Below are positions 24,234 through 36,433 of a stretch of 64,000 nucleotides of DNA, in pieces. The stretch is from Sisyra terminalis (lineage: Eukaryota; Arthropoda; Insecta; Neuroptera; Sisyridae). A model generated the notes under the pieces. The model worked only from the letters and a program-made list of their open reading frames with translations, was not told the DNA's origin and did no database searches. The translations under genes were made by a program, and so were the position numbers. The stretch spans positions 55,193,080-55,257,079 of the forward strand of contig OY292276.1 in assembly GCA_958496175.1 (NCBI GenBank). Reading direction: 5' to 3'. The stretch's first letter is position 1. Every line of letters begins with the position of its first letter.

Positions 24234-24367
24234 GTTTTTGATATTTTTCACAGGTCCTAAGTTATTTGCATTAAACTAAAAATTCCCTGAAATATTATAT
24301 TTTTAACATAAAAATTTTTTTTTTTATTTTAATTAAATAACTTAGGACGTGTGAAAAAATCAAAAAC
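24234..24367. repeat. hairpin (inverted repeat arms ~33 bp)
   Basis: GTTTTTGATATTTTTCACA with GTCCTAAGTTATT on the left (24234-24266) is repeated in reverse complement at 24335-24367 with very few mismatches. It begins next to an (AT)n tract. It is likely the end of, or a small, foldback element. Confidence 0.75.
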
Positions 24368-24690
24368 TTTTATAAAGATAAGTTATAGAAAAAAAAGTGC
24401 TCCACAAAAAATGTCCTATAAAGTTTTTTCATAAAATTGATGGTTGCGTCAAAAAATTGAAAAAGTATTAAAATTTCTCTTTAGTTCAACTTTGACCTCG
24501 AATAACTTTTGAAGGAATAAATATAGCAAAAACTTGTTCAAGACTTTTTTTGTAGATCGTTCAATTTTCTACAAGAATATACCTTGGTCATTCCGAAATA
24601 TTGTCACCAACGTGAGCTATAAAATTCCAAAATGCAAGAGAATATTGTTCACATGTTATTTAAATGGAAAATCGAAATTTGCGATACGGC

Positions 24691-24807
24691 ACTTCTTAAT
24701 ATTAATATTAAGAGGTTAAAATTTCACAGGATTTTTTTTTGTCATTCCCAACAATATTTTCGATATAATTAAGAAAAAAAATCATAATTTTTTTTGAATC
24801 AGTCTAA
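24691..24807 (-). mobile_element. arm of the TTAGGGTGA foldback family (left)
   Basis: Read on the minus strand it starts TTAGACTGATTC and runs through ATATCGAAAATATTGTTGGG, AATGACAAAAAAAAATCC and CTCTTAATATTAATATTAAG. It follows the same order of blocks as the arm at 17381-17705 (TTAGGGTGATT, ATACCAAAAAAA, CCTTAATATTAATTTTAAG). Confidence 0.65.

Positions 24808-24858
<51 letters not shown>
24808..24858. repeat. (AT)n microsatellite
   Basis: About 50 bp of alternating A and T with one G and one C near the edges. It separates two oppositely oriented foldback arms. Confidence 0.9.
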
Positions 24859-24861
<3 letters not shown>

Positions 24862-24967
24862 AAAAAATCGTTTATTTTTTTTTTGATAAGTATATCGAAA
24901 ATATTGTTCAAGGTGACAAAAAAAAAATATCGGGTAGGTTTGAGCCCTTAATATTGAAATTAAGAGG
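24859..24967 (+). mobile_element. arm of the TTAGGGTGA foldback family (right)
   Basis: Shares TATATCGAAAATATTGTT, GTGACAAAAAAAA and GAGCCCTTAATATTGAAATT with the left arm (24691-24807, read in complement). GAGCCCTTAATATT is also present in the foldback at 17381. The two arms face away from the (AT)n tract. Foldback-like sequence may continue to about 25300. Confidence 0.6.
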
Positions 24968-25426
24968 TCTATCATCTTTAATTTCGATTTTTTATTTGTG
25001 CTTTCCTTTTTGCGTCAATGCTGTCAAACTATCAAGATAAAAAAATTCATCTGCATATATATTTATAGAAAACTAAATTCCCTACAAAAAACGTTTCTTT
25101 GATAATTTTTGCCACACACGCCGTTTCCGAATAATCAAGCTTTAAACATTGATATAATTTTTAGATTTATCTTCTTTATTTTGGAATTTTGTAACTAACG
25201 AACAAATAAATATATTGAAATGAACAATATAGATTCTTGAAGGGAATTTAATGGTCTACAAAAAGGTCTCTTAACGTTTTTCATAAAATCAATTTTTTTA
25301 AAAGTTATTCACAATTAAAAATGAAGGAAAAATTAAATTATAGTTTTTTTCGTTGTTGAACCATTTTTTTTTCATTTAGTGGGACAAATTGATTTTACAT
25401 GATCGAAAATCATCACTTTATCAATC

Positions 25427-25485
25427 TTATCGCTTGAAATATCTTAATTGGTTATATTACGAAATTTAGATATTTCAAGCGATAA
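25427..25485. repeat. perfect 18-bp inverted repeat
   Basis: TTATCGCTTGAAATATCT (25427-25444) and its exact complement AGATATTTCAAGCGATAA (25468-25485) are separated by 23 bp. The role is unknown. Confidence 0.85.
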
Positions 25486-27560
25486 ATAAATAAGAATGTC
25501 AAAATCAAACGGTTACTTTGCGTTTTTTAAAACAAATCACAGCCATCAATGATTAAAAATAAAATATAGGCAAGCATGCATAAAAATAGCTGAAGATGTT
25601 GAGGGACACGCTAATCTCTTAGAGATATGAAATATACTTTACGTCCGATTCTTATGCTTACTAATTATACATAAAAAATTTCTTGAAAATCGATTCAGCC
25701 ATTTCGGAGATATATATAATTATTATTTTTTGTTATATTTTCGTGATTTCAGGATCTTTTATTTATTAATAATTGAAACTTTGTTTTTTATTTTTACGCA
25801 AAGTAATAATCTGCAAAACGTTGTACAAAAAATGAAAAACAAAATGTAATTTGTTTATAATTAAAAGATCCTCGATACTATAAATACGCAAATTATATTC
25901 TTATTCTATAAAGCTCATAGAATAAGATGGATAACGATTTTATTTATTTAAATCTTAAAAATATTCAATTGAAACGATGAATACACGTTGACACTTTTGA
26001 ATAATGATTGAGTATATTTATCTGAATTTTATGAAGATTGAAATATTTTTTTTAGGCCTTCTTAAATAGGATAAAACCTGTGATTCCGTAGGACATGGCG
26101 ATATATTCATTCGTTATTTTTATCCTATTTTTCTTAAGTAAAACTTTCTGAGAAAAACATTTTCAGTTTTGATTTTATTCAACATTATAATTAGCAAAGA
26201 AATTATTCCAGTTATAGAAAATAGAGATTATTTTCTGAATATCAAATAATCAACTTTTTTTAATACAGAAACCGTACGAAACCGGTCATCAAGCAAAAAA
26301 AAAAAGAGCTCGTATTTTACGAGAAACAAATTTTCGCTTGTCCCACCTCCCTCGCCACTCGTTTGCATTGTTTTTTCTTCAAAAAAAAAAATATATCAGG
26401 TTTGTCTTCCTACTCATATTCATAGATATCGTTGACTAAACATGTCAGCTTTTGCGTATAATTTGTCTGATTTATTCGCATTTTTTCGGCCAAACCTAAA
26501 TCAATGTCGCGGATCAAGCTTTGCTAAGCTTAATTGTGAAGAGCCTGCAAACCAGTTTGAGATTTAGAAGGAAGTTTAAGAACGTTGAACTATTTTCATT
26601 TACGATAACGAAAAAAAATATTAAAAATCAATCCCACGATATTGAATAGGATCCAGAACGATTCACTTCACGTTCGACTTGGAGCCTTGGCGTGGATTAG
26701 TACTAGTTTGAAATTAGAGATTGAAAAAATCCCACATACCAAAAAAAAATTGCTATGAATAATATGTGTGATATAAAATATCAAAAACAGTTCTAATTTT
26801 GCTACTGATTGTGATTTTGAGATTGCGACCAAGAGCTGATTGCCATTGTGCCGATTATTCAAGTTCGCTATTTGTATAAGTGGAAGGTCATTAACACGAA
26901 ATAAATAAAAAACCAACAAATCCGTTTCTATTTCAATGAAAAAAGTTTTTTAAAAATTCGGTTCAACAATCAAAAATAGACATTTTTTGATTGAAAATTT
27001 AAAAACTATAGACTGCACTATTATTATCGAAGACCTTAATTTGTTCATGTAACATCGAAATATCTGCATTTGGATATTAATTTTTTAATTTTGTATTAAA
27101 AGTGGCATTGAGAAAAATAATGAGCCATTAAAATAGGTATATTGAGAGGAATTAAATTTTGTATGTTGAGAAGGTCAGAAATTTTTTCTTTTTATTTTTA
27201 GCAAGGAAATTTGTTTTTTGGTTTGAAATCGTTATAAAAGATATCGTTTGAACTGTTGGTGTCTTAGTCGTGCATTGAAGTCTCTTGTCCATTCGGTGGT
27301 ACAGGAGACTGTATTGTCAAGATGATTGTAAGCTTAAGATTGTAATAAAAATCTACTTTTTGGAGTTGGTATTTTCACATTTAGATAGTGGCATTTATCT
27401 TTCAGATAAAATTTTATCCAAAGAATAGAGGAAAGGTGTGTATTTTGACCTAAAAATAATGATGCGTGTTGGATAAATCTAACAGATTTTTCTCTTGTAA
27501 TAAACAGCTATTTTAAGTATATGATCTATATATCAATCGGGGAAAATACCGACTCCTAAA
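25486..27560. other. intergenic, AT-rich, no gene
   Basis: No gene is seen. One dispersed motif copy lies at 27261-27284 (minus strand). The open frame 26668-26919(-) has no domain or signal peptide that I trust. Confidence 0.5.
27261..27284 (-). promoter_or_regulatory. dispersed GAGAYTTCAATG motif, copy 3
   Basis: Minus strand reads GAGACTTCAATGCACGACTA then AGACACC. The first 17 bases are identical to the copy at 49521-49541. Confidence 0.65.
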
Positions 27561-29155
27561 AAGTTTTCGTGGAATTATTATGCAGATTTAGAATGCATAA
27601 ATTACAAAGGCCTAGTTGTACTAACTTCTCCAGGATTTAAGCGAAATCCCGGGGAATTGTCATGTTCGTATTTAAATTTCTCTACATTAATAAATTATTT
27701 ATAATTTGATAGACATATATTCCTTCCCCTATATGCAAAATTTAAAGATCGTAGAACTACATAATGAAATTTGGATATGAGAAGAATTTTTTTTAAGGGT
27801 CTTTAAATTACTGAGATACTTTTAAATTTAAAAATGAACGGTAATTAAATTTAATTTAACTTATGGAATAAACTTAGTCATTACTAGGACGGTTTGATAA
27901 CCTGTTGACTATGTTTTATTGTTGTAGACATCAAAGAATTCATTTCTGGGATTACTAAATTATTATAAACCCTTAAGGTGTTGAAGATCTTAGATGTTTA
28001 AAAGCCTACAAAACAATACTACTTACTTAAAAATTATTTTAGTTATAAAAGATTATTCCAATGCATTATTTTGCATTTATTTTAAATAAGTTTTCGTGGA
28101 ATTATTTATTTTGTGGACTTAGAATGTATAAACTGGAGAGGCTTAGTTGTACTAACTTCTCCTGGATTTGAGGGAAATCTTTAGGATTGTTATTTTCGGA
28201 CTTAAATTTCCCTACATTAATAAATTATTTATAATTCAATAGACATATATTTTCCCTCCATTTCTGTACCACCGAAATTTAAAGGTTGTAAAATTAGATG
28301 ATGAAATTTGGACATGAGAAGAAACTTTTTCGAGAATCTTTTACTTCGTAAGCAATTTTTAATTTAAAAACTAAGGGTAATTAAAATTTAATTTAATCTA
28401 TGGAATAAACCTAGGCATTACTAGGACGGTTTGATAACCTGTTGACTATAGGTTTTAATCCTGTCAACATTGAAGAATTCATTTCTCTGATTACTGAATT
28501 ATTTTAAACCCTCAAGCTGCTGAAGATCTTAGATGTTTGAAAGCATTGATTAATGAATTTAAAAAAGAAAAATTTCAATAAAACATTTCACAAGCCTACA
28601 AAATAATACTACTTACTTAAAAATTATTTTAGTTATAATAGAGTGTTCCAATGCATTATTTTGCACTTATTTTAAATAAGTTTTCGTGGAATTATTTATT
28701 TTGTGGACTTAGAATGCATAAACTGGAGTTGCTTAGTTGTACTAACTTCTCCAGGATTTCAGTGAAATCATGGTATATAATTCAGTAGACATATATTTTC
28801 CCTCCATTTATCTACCACCAAAATTTAAGGGTTCTAAAATAAGATGATAAAATTCGGATATGGGAAGAAATTTTTAATTTCATAGGAATTTTTTAATTTA
28901 AAAACTAACGGTAATTAAAATTTAATTTAACCTATGGAATAAACCTAGTCATTACTAGGACGTTTGACAACCTGATGGTTGTAGGTTTTAATTCTGTCCA
29001 CATCAAAGAATTCATTTCTCGGATTACTGAATTATTATGAACTCTCAAGCTACTGAAGATCATAGATGTTTAAAAATATCGATTAATGAATTTAAAAAAG
29101 AAAAATTTTAATAATAACTACACGAGCCTACAAAACAATACTACTATTTTTTTAT
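27561..29155 (+). repeat. tandem repeat, three units of ~480-590 bp
   Basis: Units begin at about 27561, 28088 and 28678 with AAGTTTTCGTGGAATTATT. Each runs through CTTAGTTGTACTAACTTCTC (CCTAG in the first), ACATATATT and ATTACTAGGACG to AAGAATTCATTTCT. Unit 3 carries a deletion. A partial fourth copy of the unit end appears at 29664-29745. No coding potential was seen. It resembles a young satellite-like or segmental tandem duplication. Confidence 0.85.
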
Positions 29156-30981
29156 TTATTTTCAAATAAATTGCACAATCTGCTTAGAGTTGCAATAAGT
29201 GCATTCAATCCATAGACAATCACATGTAAGCATTAGTCCCAGTAAATTACTGTTGTATAAGTACAAAATAGGTTATTAAGAATTAATAGCAATAATAACA
29301 ATAATAGTAATTCTTATAGCAATAACAACAATCATAAAAACAATCAACAGTAGCAACAAGAATAATAATAATAGTCTATAATAACAATATCAATGCTAAA
29401 AATAATGTGAAACATTAATTTATAAGTAATATATAAAAATAAAGCTATATAATAAGAAATAATAATTTGGCAATAAATGATTAATAGAAATATTTGTTAA
29501 GTTACAAAATCTATCAGGCAAATCTATTGCATTCCATTTTTGTAACCTTCTTATCATCTCACTGTTGTCCAATAAGTTTATCGCCTATAATAAGTCCAAT
29601 AAGTTTAAATCTTTGAATTTCCTGCTTTACAGACGAAATTTCTATATCATCATGTATTTTTTATGATACTACTTATTTAAAAGTTATTTTAGCTATAATA
29701 GATTTTTTCAATGCATTGTTTTGCACTTATTTTCAATAAGCAATCCTTTCTTATCCATCACATATGGTTTTCCTTCAAAATGGGATAATATAATATAATT
29801 AAGTAGCAAAGACCACAATTCTTATTTTATTTAATTTATTTATTTTGTTTGATGGGGAAATGAAAGAAAATATCTTTAAGAACACAATTTTATAACATTA
29901 AAATTAAATTAACAAAGACATTTAATATATGTTATCAGAGTTATAAGCCCTTATACAGACGTTTACGCTTTCTATCAAAACTTCTTTTAGAGCTTTTTTT
30001 GTTGTATGATAATTGAGCATCATCCCTCTCCAACATCCAGCAATAATCGGCGATTATATTTATGTTCCATCTTTCCTGATATCTTTTTTCTAATGACACC
30101 GATTTTCTGAAAAGAAGTCAAAATGCGAATGGAGAAAATGGACTTTTACGCTAATATTGCACCCTAACTGCTTTAAGTTTTCCAATATATCAGCTACTAT
30201 AGATTTGCAGTTAAAGCCCTTTTTTTTTCCAAAGAAAACTGCTTATAACTAGCTTAAAAGATAACCAAACTATTGCTTTCTATTTTTTCATTTTCGTCAC
30301 AAAGCTTCCATCCCTAAAAAGTTTTTGAATTTCCGGTTCCATAAATATTTTCAATTTCACCTCAGAATTGGGAATGCCATAACAAATTGTTTTATGGATT
30401 CTATTTTAAGATGTAGTGGGGGATGTAAACTTTTTTTTTAAATTCATGACGAGCTTTAGATAATGTTCTATTTACCAGGCTTTAGTGTTATGTAAAATAT
30501 GTAAAACCGGTCGCATTCCAACCTAGTGTGAAAATGCAATTAACACATCTTTCGGGGGTCAAAATAATTTTAACTCGTGATTAAGACATAAGTAGTTTTG
30601 AACCTTAAATAAGGTCCCTCTTAAAAAAATTGAAAAATTATTAAAGTTATCTTAAAGTCTCTAGGTGATACTCTGGTACCCACATTATTTTTTTTAACTT
30701 TATAAATAAACAAGTAAAAATGTTCACATAATTGATAATTCATGTATTGCTTTCGATAATTGAATGGCCAAACAAAGCCATAACTTTTTTTATCATTAAC
30801 GAACTTAAAACATCGAAAATCGTAAAAAAAATCCTATAATACTGTTGAATGATGTAATTGGAAGCTGTAAGTTAAAGAAGAAAAGACAATTTTGGAAATT
30901 CCTCCTATCTAAATTTCAAGTTACGAAAAAAAAATATTTTTCAGTTTTTTTTTTTTAAATTGTCTTCTTTTTTTAATGTGC
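29156..30981. other. intergenic, low-complexity, no gene
   Basis: Contains an AAT/AAC-rich trinucleotide stretch (about 29285-29400) and AT-rich filler. No gene or known element was recognised. Confidence 0.5.
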
Positions 30982-31233
30982 CATACCGATTTGAAATATA
31001 TAAAATTTATTATTGTAAAGTTTCAGATCCTCGATGATGATAAATTGGTAAAAATATTCAGAGGACTAGGATCAAATAATAATCAGTCAAAACTATTTAT
31101 TACATGCGCATGTAATAAATAGTTTTGACTGATTATTATTTGATCCTAGTCCTCTGAATATTTTTACCAATTTATCATCATCGAGGATCTGAAACTTTAC
31201 AATAATAAATTTTATATATTTCAAATCGGTATG
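30982..31233. repeat. 252-bp perfect palindrome
   Basis: The left half (30982-31107) is complementary to the right half (31108-31233) with no spacer. The centre is ACATGC|GCATGT. I found no mismatch when reading outward through AATAGTTTTGACTG, CTAGTCCTCTGAATA, GAGGATCTGAAAC and ATATTTCAAATCGG. Single arms or short versions of the same sequence lie at 58432-58515 and 61352-61475, so it is a dispersed hairpin element family. Confidence 0.9.
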
Positions 31234-32189
31234 TAATATAAAATTTATTATAATGGAGGCATTTAAAAGAAAGGATTGTTTAAAATTTGTGATCGATTTT
31301 CACAGCTTAAGATAATTTTTGAGGGCCGCAATTTATTACCAAAGAAAAAAGATCTTTCGTTTGACCCTCGTTGGTTATAGTCATTGATTTATTTTAAACA
31401 TCTCTAGCCAAATCTTTTGATTAATTCGCAAAAAATTCTGTCCACCCACTTTATATACGAACTAACCATTCCTCAACTTTTCCTCCCTTCTTTTTGCAAT
31501 ACATTTCTCACCGCTCAACTGTCAACTTCCTTTCGTTTCTCATCCTTGTAGCCGTACTATTGCGTCATACTCTTGTTGCAATTCAGATGAAATAACATGC
31601 AAATTTTCTTCTTACGTTGATATAGCTTCAAACAATGTGTGATTTATTCATTAATTATTTATAATTATTAAATGGATTGTTAAATTTAATGTCTTTTAAA
31701 TGTCTGCATTGTTTGCAATGTCACGTCAACTTGGTTCACTTGATTGTTGTGCAAATGTCTCGTTAATTACGAACAAAATGTATGGGAGACTTCAATGCGT
31801 GTATAAGGCACATATGTACGTGTGGTTTGAATCCTTGCTTTCCATAGAACGGTGAATTTATTGAGTAAAATTGAAGAATTTTGATTGTTCATTTGAACTT
31901 TGGTTTAATGATCAAATGCATAACGCCCTTTTACTTTCTAGAGTTGCTGTAGAGATTTCCTAATTGTGCCATTTTTTTTTTGTATTTGAGATTATTTCTT
32001 CTGGCTAGTTTAATTTATAATAAAGTACTTTTTAAAGCGAAGGCAGTAGTGAATGAAGACAAAGAGGAACAGAAAAATCACAGAAATGGAATCTGTCCTC
32101 GATGTGAACACGTAAAACTGCACAATCTCCGCTCAATTACCGCAAAAAAATGCATTTTTTTTAACCAGAACTTTTTCTTTGGTTTGAAT
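31234..32189. other. intergenic, no gene
   Basis: No gene is seen. It has one dispersed motif copy (31786-31811). The small frame 31980-32198(+) has no domain. Confidence 0.5.
31786..31811 (+). promoter_or_regulatory. dispersed GAGAYTTCAATG motif, copy 4
   Basis: Reads GAGACTTCAATGCGTGTATA then AGGCAC. It lies in otherwise single-copy sequence. Confidence 0.65.
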
Positions 32190-33400
32190 CGAAAGTAGTG
32201 TACTTATATGTATTAGATCATGATTATTTTCAATTTGTTGCAGTTTAAAAAAATTAAAACTTGTTTTTTTATTTTTTGCAACGTTTCGCAGTTTATTATT
32301 GCTTTTTCAAGCGATTATAAATAACAGTATAAATTTATAAGGAATAAGTTTTAACAACATTTCGTTTATGTTGATATAATATTAAATTAAGTTAAGGTAC
32401 TTTGGTAAATTTGAATTATTTTATATAACATAAGTAAAATTTACCAAAGTACCATAGCTTAATTTAATATTATATCAAAATAAATGGAATTTTGTTAAAA
32501 CTTATTCTTTTTTCATTTTTACTGTAAAAATTAAAGTAAAATAAAAATTTACAGTAAAATAAAAACGATTCTCAAATCTTTGGAGCTACAACTAATTGAA
32601 GATAAACTACAGGATAGGAATCAATAATCAATATGTACTTATATGTGTTAGATCATGATTATTTTCAATTTGTTGTAGTTTAAAAAATTTGCATTTTTTT
32701 TATATTTTGGAACGTTTTTACTTTATTACTTTATTACTTTTTTACTACTTTTTCAAACGATTATAAATAAATAAGAAGACAATTCAGTTTGTTTAAGATC
32801 GGTTGTTTGTATTTAATATTTGTGAATATTCAATTTAGCTACATTTCGTTACGTATCGTAACTTCTTCAGGCTTCTTGAACCACAAAAAATATAATATTT
32901 TTAATTTAAATTTAATAAAAAGTTATTTTTATTGAATAAAATTTTTTATTGAATTTAAATTGAATATTATATTTTTTGTGATTCAAGAAGCCTGATGAAG
33001 TTACGATACGTAACGAAACGTAACTAATTTGAATATTAAAAAATATTAAATAAAAAAAACCGATCTTAAACAACCTGAATTGTCTTCTTATATAATAAAA
33101 GCTGAGATCTGAATTTTATCATCTATTATAAATAAAAATATAAATGTATAAAGTATGAGTTTTAACAACATTTCGTTTATGTTGATATAATATTAAACTT
33201 AGTTTTATGGTACTTTTGTAAATTTGAATTATTTTATATAACATAAGTAAAATTTACCAAAGTACCATAGTCTCATTTAATATTATATCAGCATAAATGA
33301 CATTTTGTTACAAACATACTTTATTCATTTTTACTATAAAAATTACAGTAAAATAAAAATTTACTGTAAAATTAAAAAGATCCTCAAATCTTTGGAACTA
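32190..33400 (+). repeat. tandemly duplicated hairpin-bearing block, second copy interrupted
   Basis: Unit 1 (about 32190-32625) and unit 2 (about 32630-33400) share TACTTATATGTNTTAGATCA, a hairpin whose arms include TGATATAATATTAAA and ACTTTGGTAAATTT, and an end with CCTCAAATCTTTGGA (TCTCAAATCTTTGGA in unit 1). In unit 2 a 320-bp foldback element interrupts the GATTATAAATA junction. Confidence 0.75.
32771..33091. mobile_element. small foldback element inserted in a repeat unit
   Basis: The ends are ATAAGAAGACAATTCAG and CTGAATTGTCTTCTTAT. Inside, AAGATCGGTT / AACCGATCTT and GTTACGTATCGTAACTTC / GAAGTTACGATACGTAAC are paired. The element can fold into one long hairpin. The uninterrupted unit at 32190 shows the empty site. 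Confidence 0.85.
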
Positions 33401-33404
33401 CAAC

Positions 33405-33714
33405 CAATGGAACTACAATTGAAGATAAACTACAGGATAGAAATCAATCATAGAAATATATGACTCGTTTATTTTGATAGTGGCGTAAGTCCATTTCAAG
33501 AACGGCAAATATGGAGATTCTTCTTCTTGTAACTAGAACAAAGTATGTTAATTATTTAACTGCTAAGTTTTTACAAATTACTGATTTCATTTTAGTTGTT
33601 AACAAAAATGCCAATTATTCCCTCCTCCTTAGTATCTTATGTTCCTATGGTTAAAAATGATAATACTGTAGGGATTGTTCTTGAAATGGACTTAACTCAT
33701 TTTCAAAATAAGCG
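33405..33714. mobile_element. foldback element, CGTTTATTTTGA family, copy 1
   Basis: The left part reads ACTCGTTTATTTTGATAGTG, then AAGTCCATTTCAAGAAC. The right part is the complement (GTTCTTGAAATGGACTTAA, then TTTTCAAAATAAGCG). The same structure occurs in opposite orientation at 42970-43300. Confidence 0.75.
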
Positions 33715-34496
33715 GCGCATATCATCATTATTATTATGTTTTCTTTGCGATTTTTTTCTGCTGATGAAATTGAGCTATATACAAAAAATTTTCAATTTTT
33801 GAAGTAAATTTTGGACAACAATAAGGAACTTCATAAAAAGCTTAAATTTTGCAGAAATTATTTTCCTTAATCTTGGGCATGTTCATTGTTCATTGTTCAT
33901 GGTTCATGGTTCCACCATAATAGAGTAGTAACATGTAACTTACGGCTAAAAATGATTGTAATGTTATTCAGTTACTATGACAGCTATTTTTTTAAAAATT
34001 TTCAATTGTGAATTCAACAATGAAAGTTCAAAAAATTTTATATAATTTTTGTGCTAAAGAAATAATTTAAACGCTTACGTGTTTTGATAAGAAAATTTCC
34101 AATTAAAGTTTGTTTATTTTCGAATTGTTGAAGCTGAATATTTGAATATAAACCATTGAGGAATTCCTTCCAAAGAATTCTAACGGAAATTCAAGCAAAG
34201 TTTTCAATCATATAATTTAAATTATTGCGACACATTGAATAAATCGAATCGGCTTTTATTCAAACACATAATACAAATACCTTCAATCTTCGACTGCAAC
34301 CCATTGCATCATGCATTTCCTCCATCACAAATTTCAAAGGAATTTGCTTTGTCTTCAGAAACTAAAAAAACCTGCATTGTTTAACTTGGATTTTCAATTG
34401 GTAACGGAGCTTATTTCATCATGCATTGAAATCACTTGGAAAAAAATCATAGGGATATGAAAAGTAAAATAACAGATATAATAAAAATAAAAGAAT
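33715..34496. other. intergenic downstream of the 34.6 kb gene
   Basis: No gene is seen. It has one weaker dispersed motif copy (34411-34435, minus). Confidence 0.5.
34411..34435 (-). promoter_or_regulatory. dispersed GAGAYTTCAATG motif, copy 5
   Basis: Minus strand reads GTGATTTCAATGCATGATGA. The second base is T and not A. Weaker than the others. Confidence 0.45.
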
Positions 34497-34502
34497 TTTA
34501 TT
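34497..34502 (-). terminator. polyadenylation signal of the 34.6 kb gene
   Basis: AATAAA on the minus strand, about 80 bp beyond the stop codon. Confidence 0.6.
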
Positions 34503-34582
34503 GATTTTTTAAAGAACATAAATAAGGCCGGTGGAAATTAAGACAATTTTGTAGAAAATTTTTTTTTGGAGAAGTTCAGAAG

Positions 34583-34912
34583 TTAGTATGCGTGGACTCC
34601 GTAGGCGCCGTGGTGGAGTAAAGCTGGAGCAGCATAGGCGTGGACGGAGTAAGCCGGAAGTGCATGGGCGACCGGAACTACAGGAGCGTGATGAGCGACG
34701 GCGGTTACGTAAGGAGCCGAATGAGCGACAAGAACAGGTTTACTGTGGATATCGACTCGGGATTGATGGCTGACGGCGGCCGGAACTGCAGCGGCGTAGG
34801 TCACAACAGGAGCGTGGGCTACCAAAGGTGCCGCATGAAGATATCCGGGAGCAGGCGCAGGAGCAGCCATCGCAGCAACCAACAAAGCAGACAACACCAC
34901 CAATTTGAACAT
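34583..34912 (-). CDS. Ala/His/Pro-rich small cuticle protein
   Basis: Encodes 109 residues from the ATG at 34910-34912. Signal peptide MFKLVVLSALLVAAMA covers residues 1-16. The mature protein is rich in Ala, Val, His, Pro and Tyr with repeated VAHAP/VAHHAP and YAAPAL motifs, and has no cysteine. Residues 46-56 (AVSHQSRVDIH) hold the cluster's S-H-Q-S module; the same core recurs in the proteins at 49.8 and 51.3 kb. The C-terminus (HHGAYGVHAY) is Tyr/His-rich, like the 23 kb protein. An in-frame ATG 10 codons upstream (34942) would place charged residues before the signal peptide, so the internal MFK start is preferred, as in the paralogues. A structural cuticle role is inferred from composition and family likeness. 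Confidence 0.88.
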   Translation of the reverse strand: MFKLVVLSALLVAAMAAPAPAPGYLHAAPLVAHAPVVTYAAAVPAAVSHQSRVDIHSKPVLVAHSAPYVTAVAHHAPVVPVAHALPAYSVHAYAAPALLHHGAYGVHAY

Positions 34913-34993
34913 TTTTACAACAATTAACTTGGACAAATCCAAAAGACAAAAAAAAAGCTCAGTAGGTCTGTGTTGTTCGGACGCGTTAACGTG

Positions 34994-35031
34994 AACTGAT
35001 ACCTGCCCTGATGGTTCGACGCTATTTTATA
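34994..35031 (-). promoter_or_regulatory. core promoter of the 34.6 kb gene
   Basis: TATAAAAT (35031-35024, minus) lies 34 nt before the A of TCAGTT (34999-34994). The leader is about 85 nt. Confidence 0.8.
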
Positions 35032-35942
35032 CACCAACTAAAAGTCCCTTCGCTTCCATCAACTTCCCTCCTCATTCAAAATGGCATTGTTGTCGATGAC
35101 GTAGGCGAGAAACAGGCCACTCTTTGCTGTAATTTTTTCGAAATTCACTCACTTGCATTCACGCATGTCTTTAGCCACACATATTGTTTCCATAACTCCT
35201 TTTACAAAAATCCAACAAGTGAGAAAAACAATTTTTCCTCCACATATTCTTACCGATTATGATAAGTTGAGAAAATTGTCGAGAAAGACCCAGACCTTGA
35301 GGCTGCTCCGGCTGCTGGATTATTCGAGATACATCGAAATACACCTTGAACAACCTCACTTTTACTCTCAAAGACACTTACCACTGTTGAAAGTGAGAAA
35401 ACAAGCAAACGAGCAATCGAGATCTCATTATTGTGTGATGAAATATCGTTTTTATTTCCGTAATTGAATTACAAGTGTTTTTTTTTCTAAATTTTTTTTT
35501 AAACGAAATAAAAAAGATTGATGGATCATACAAAAACAGATGATCCATTGAAATTTGAGAACTATTTGATAGAAAGTCAAGGGCGTAAAGAAATTAATTT
35601 GATCATGATGAAGAGAAAAAAAATGTACTGTTTCTTAATTGGTATAATTGAAGAAAAATTGAAGAAGATTTCATCCATTTTTTTGTCTTCATATATAAAC
35701 CAGAACCGGAACTTCGAAAACAATTAGGCAAAAACTTTTTAGAATCATCTTCATAGAACAATAGGAATCTTACCAGAAATTCTTTAAAAATTTTTAACTG
35801 ATTTTATTGGAATCAAGAAAAATTTTGGAATATCTATTTTAATAAGACATTATAACGTTTTTCTTCGTATAACTTACTTGTTTATCCTTGAAAGTGAATG
35901 CAGGATATGAAATTGCAATTTATTATATATCACAGAAAAAAA

Positions 35943-35974
35943 GAGATTTCAATGATTGAATAGAACAGAAACCC
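35943..35974 (+). promoter_or_regulatory. dispersed motif, copy 6 (TTCAATGATTG subtype)
   Basis: Reads GAGATTTCAATGATTGAATA then GAACAGAAACCC. It shares ATTGNATAG and GAACC with copies 7 and 8. Confidence 0.55.
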
Positions 35975-36433
35975 GTTTTAATGTACCTTACGGGTTACAC
36001 AAGGGTTGAATTTTTTTAGCCAAAATATTTTTATTATTTTATTAAAAACTTAATTATTTTATTAATGTTACCTAATTTGTTGCAAAAGATTTTTTTTTTG
36101 AAAAATCACAACTGATGATATAAACGATTAGGTAATTTTTTTTTTTTGAAACTTATATGCACATTTTTATGATAAAGCATGATTCATAAATTCTTGAATG
36201 TTCCATTCCGAGAAAGATTCTCGTGGAAGTAAAAAATACTTACTAGAAATCCTGTGCTAAAATTGTTTATCATTTTTTTTCTTGAGTTCCATAAATTGCA
36301 GAAAAGTGTGAAAGTTTTCACTGTAACTAGTAACACTTTGCTACTTTTTTCTATATAGTAAGTTTCTTGTTTATCCTTGAAGTTGGATACAGGTAATGAT
36401 ATAGCGACTAATAACATCATTAGAGAAAATATA

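Noticed and set aside
30982..31233. CRISPR-like or terminator hairpin
   Set aside because: It is a single perfect palindrome with transposon-like relatives in eukaryotic DNA, not a spaced repeat array.
34913..34942. Upstream in-frame ATG of the 34.6 kb gene
   Set aside because: It would add MDLSKLIVVK before the signal peptide; paralogues begin at MFK.
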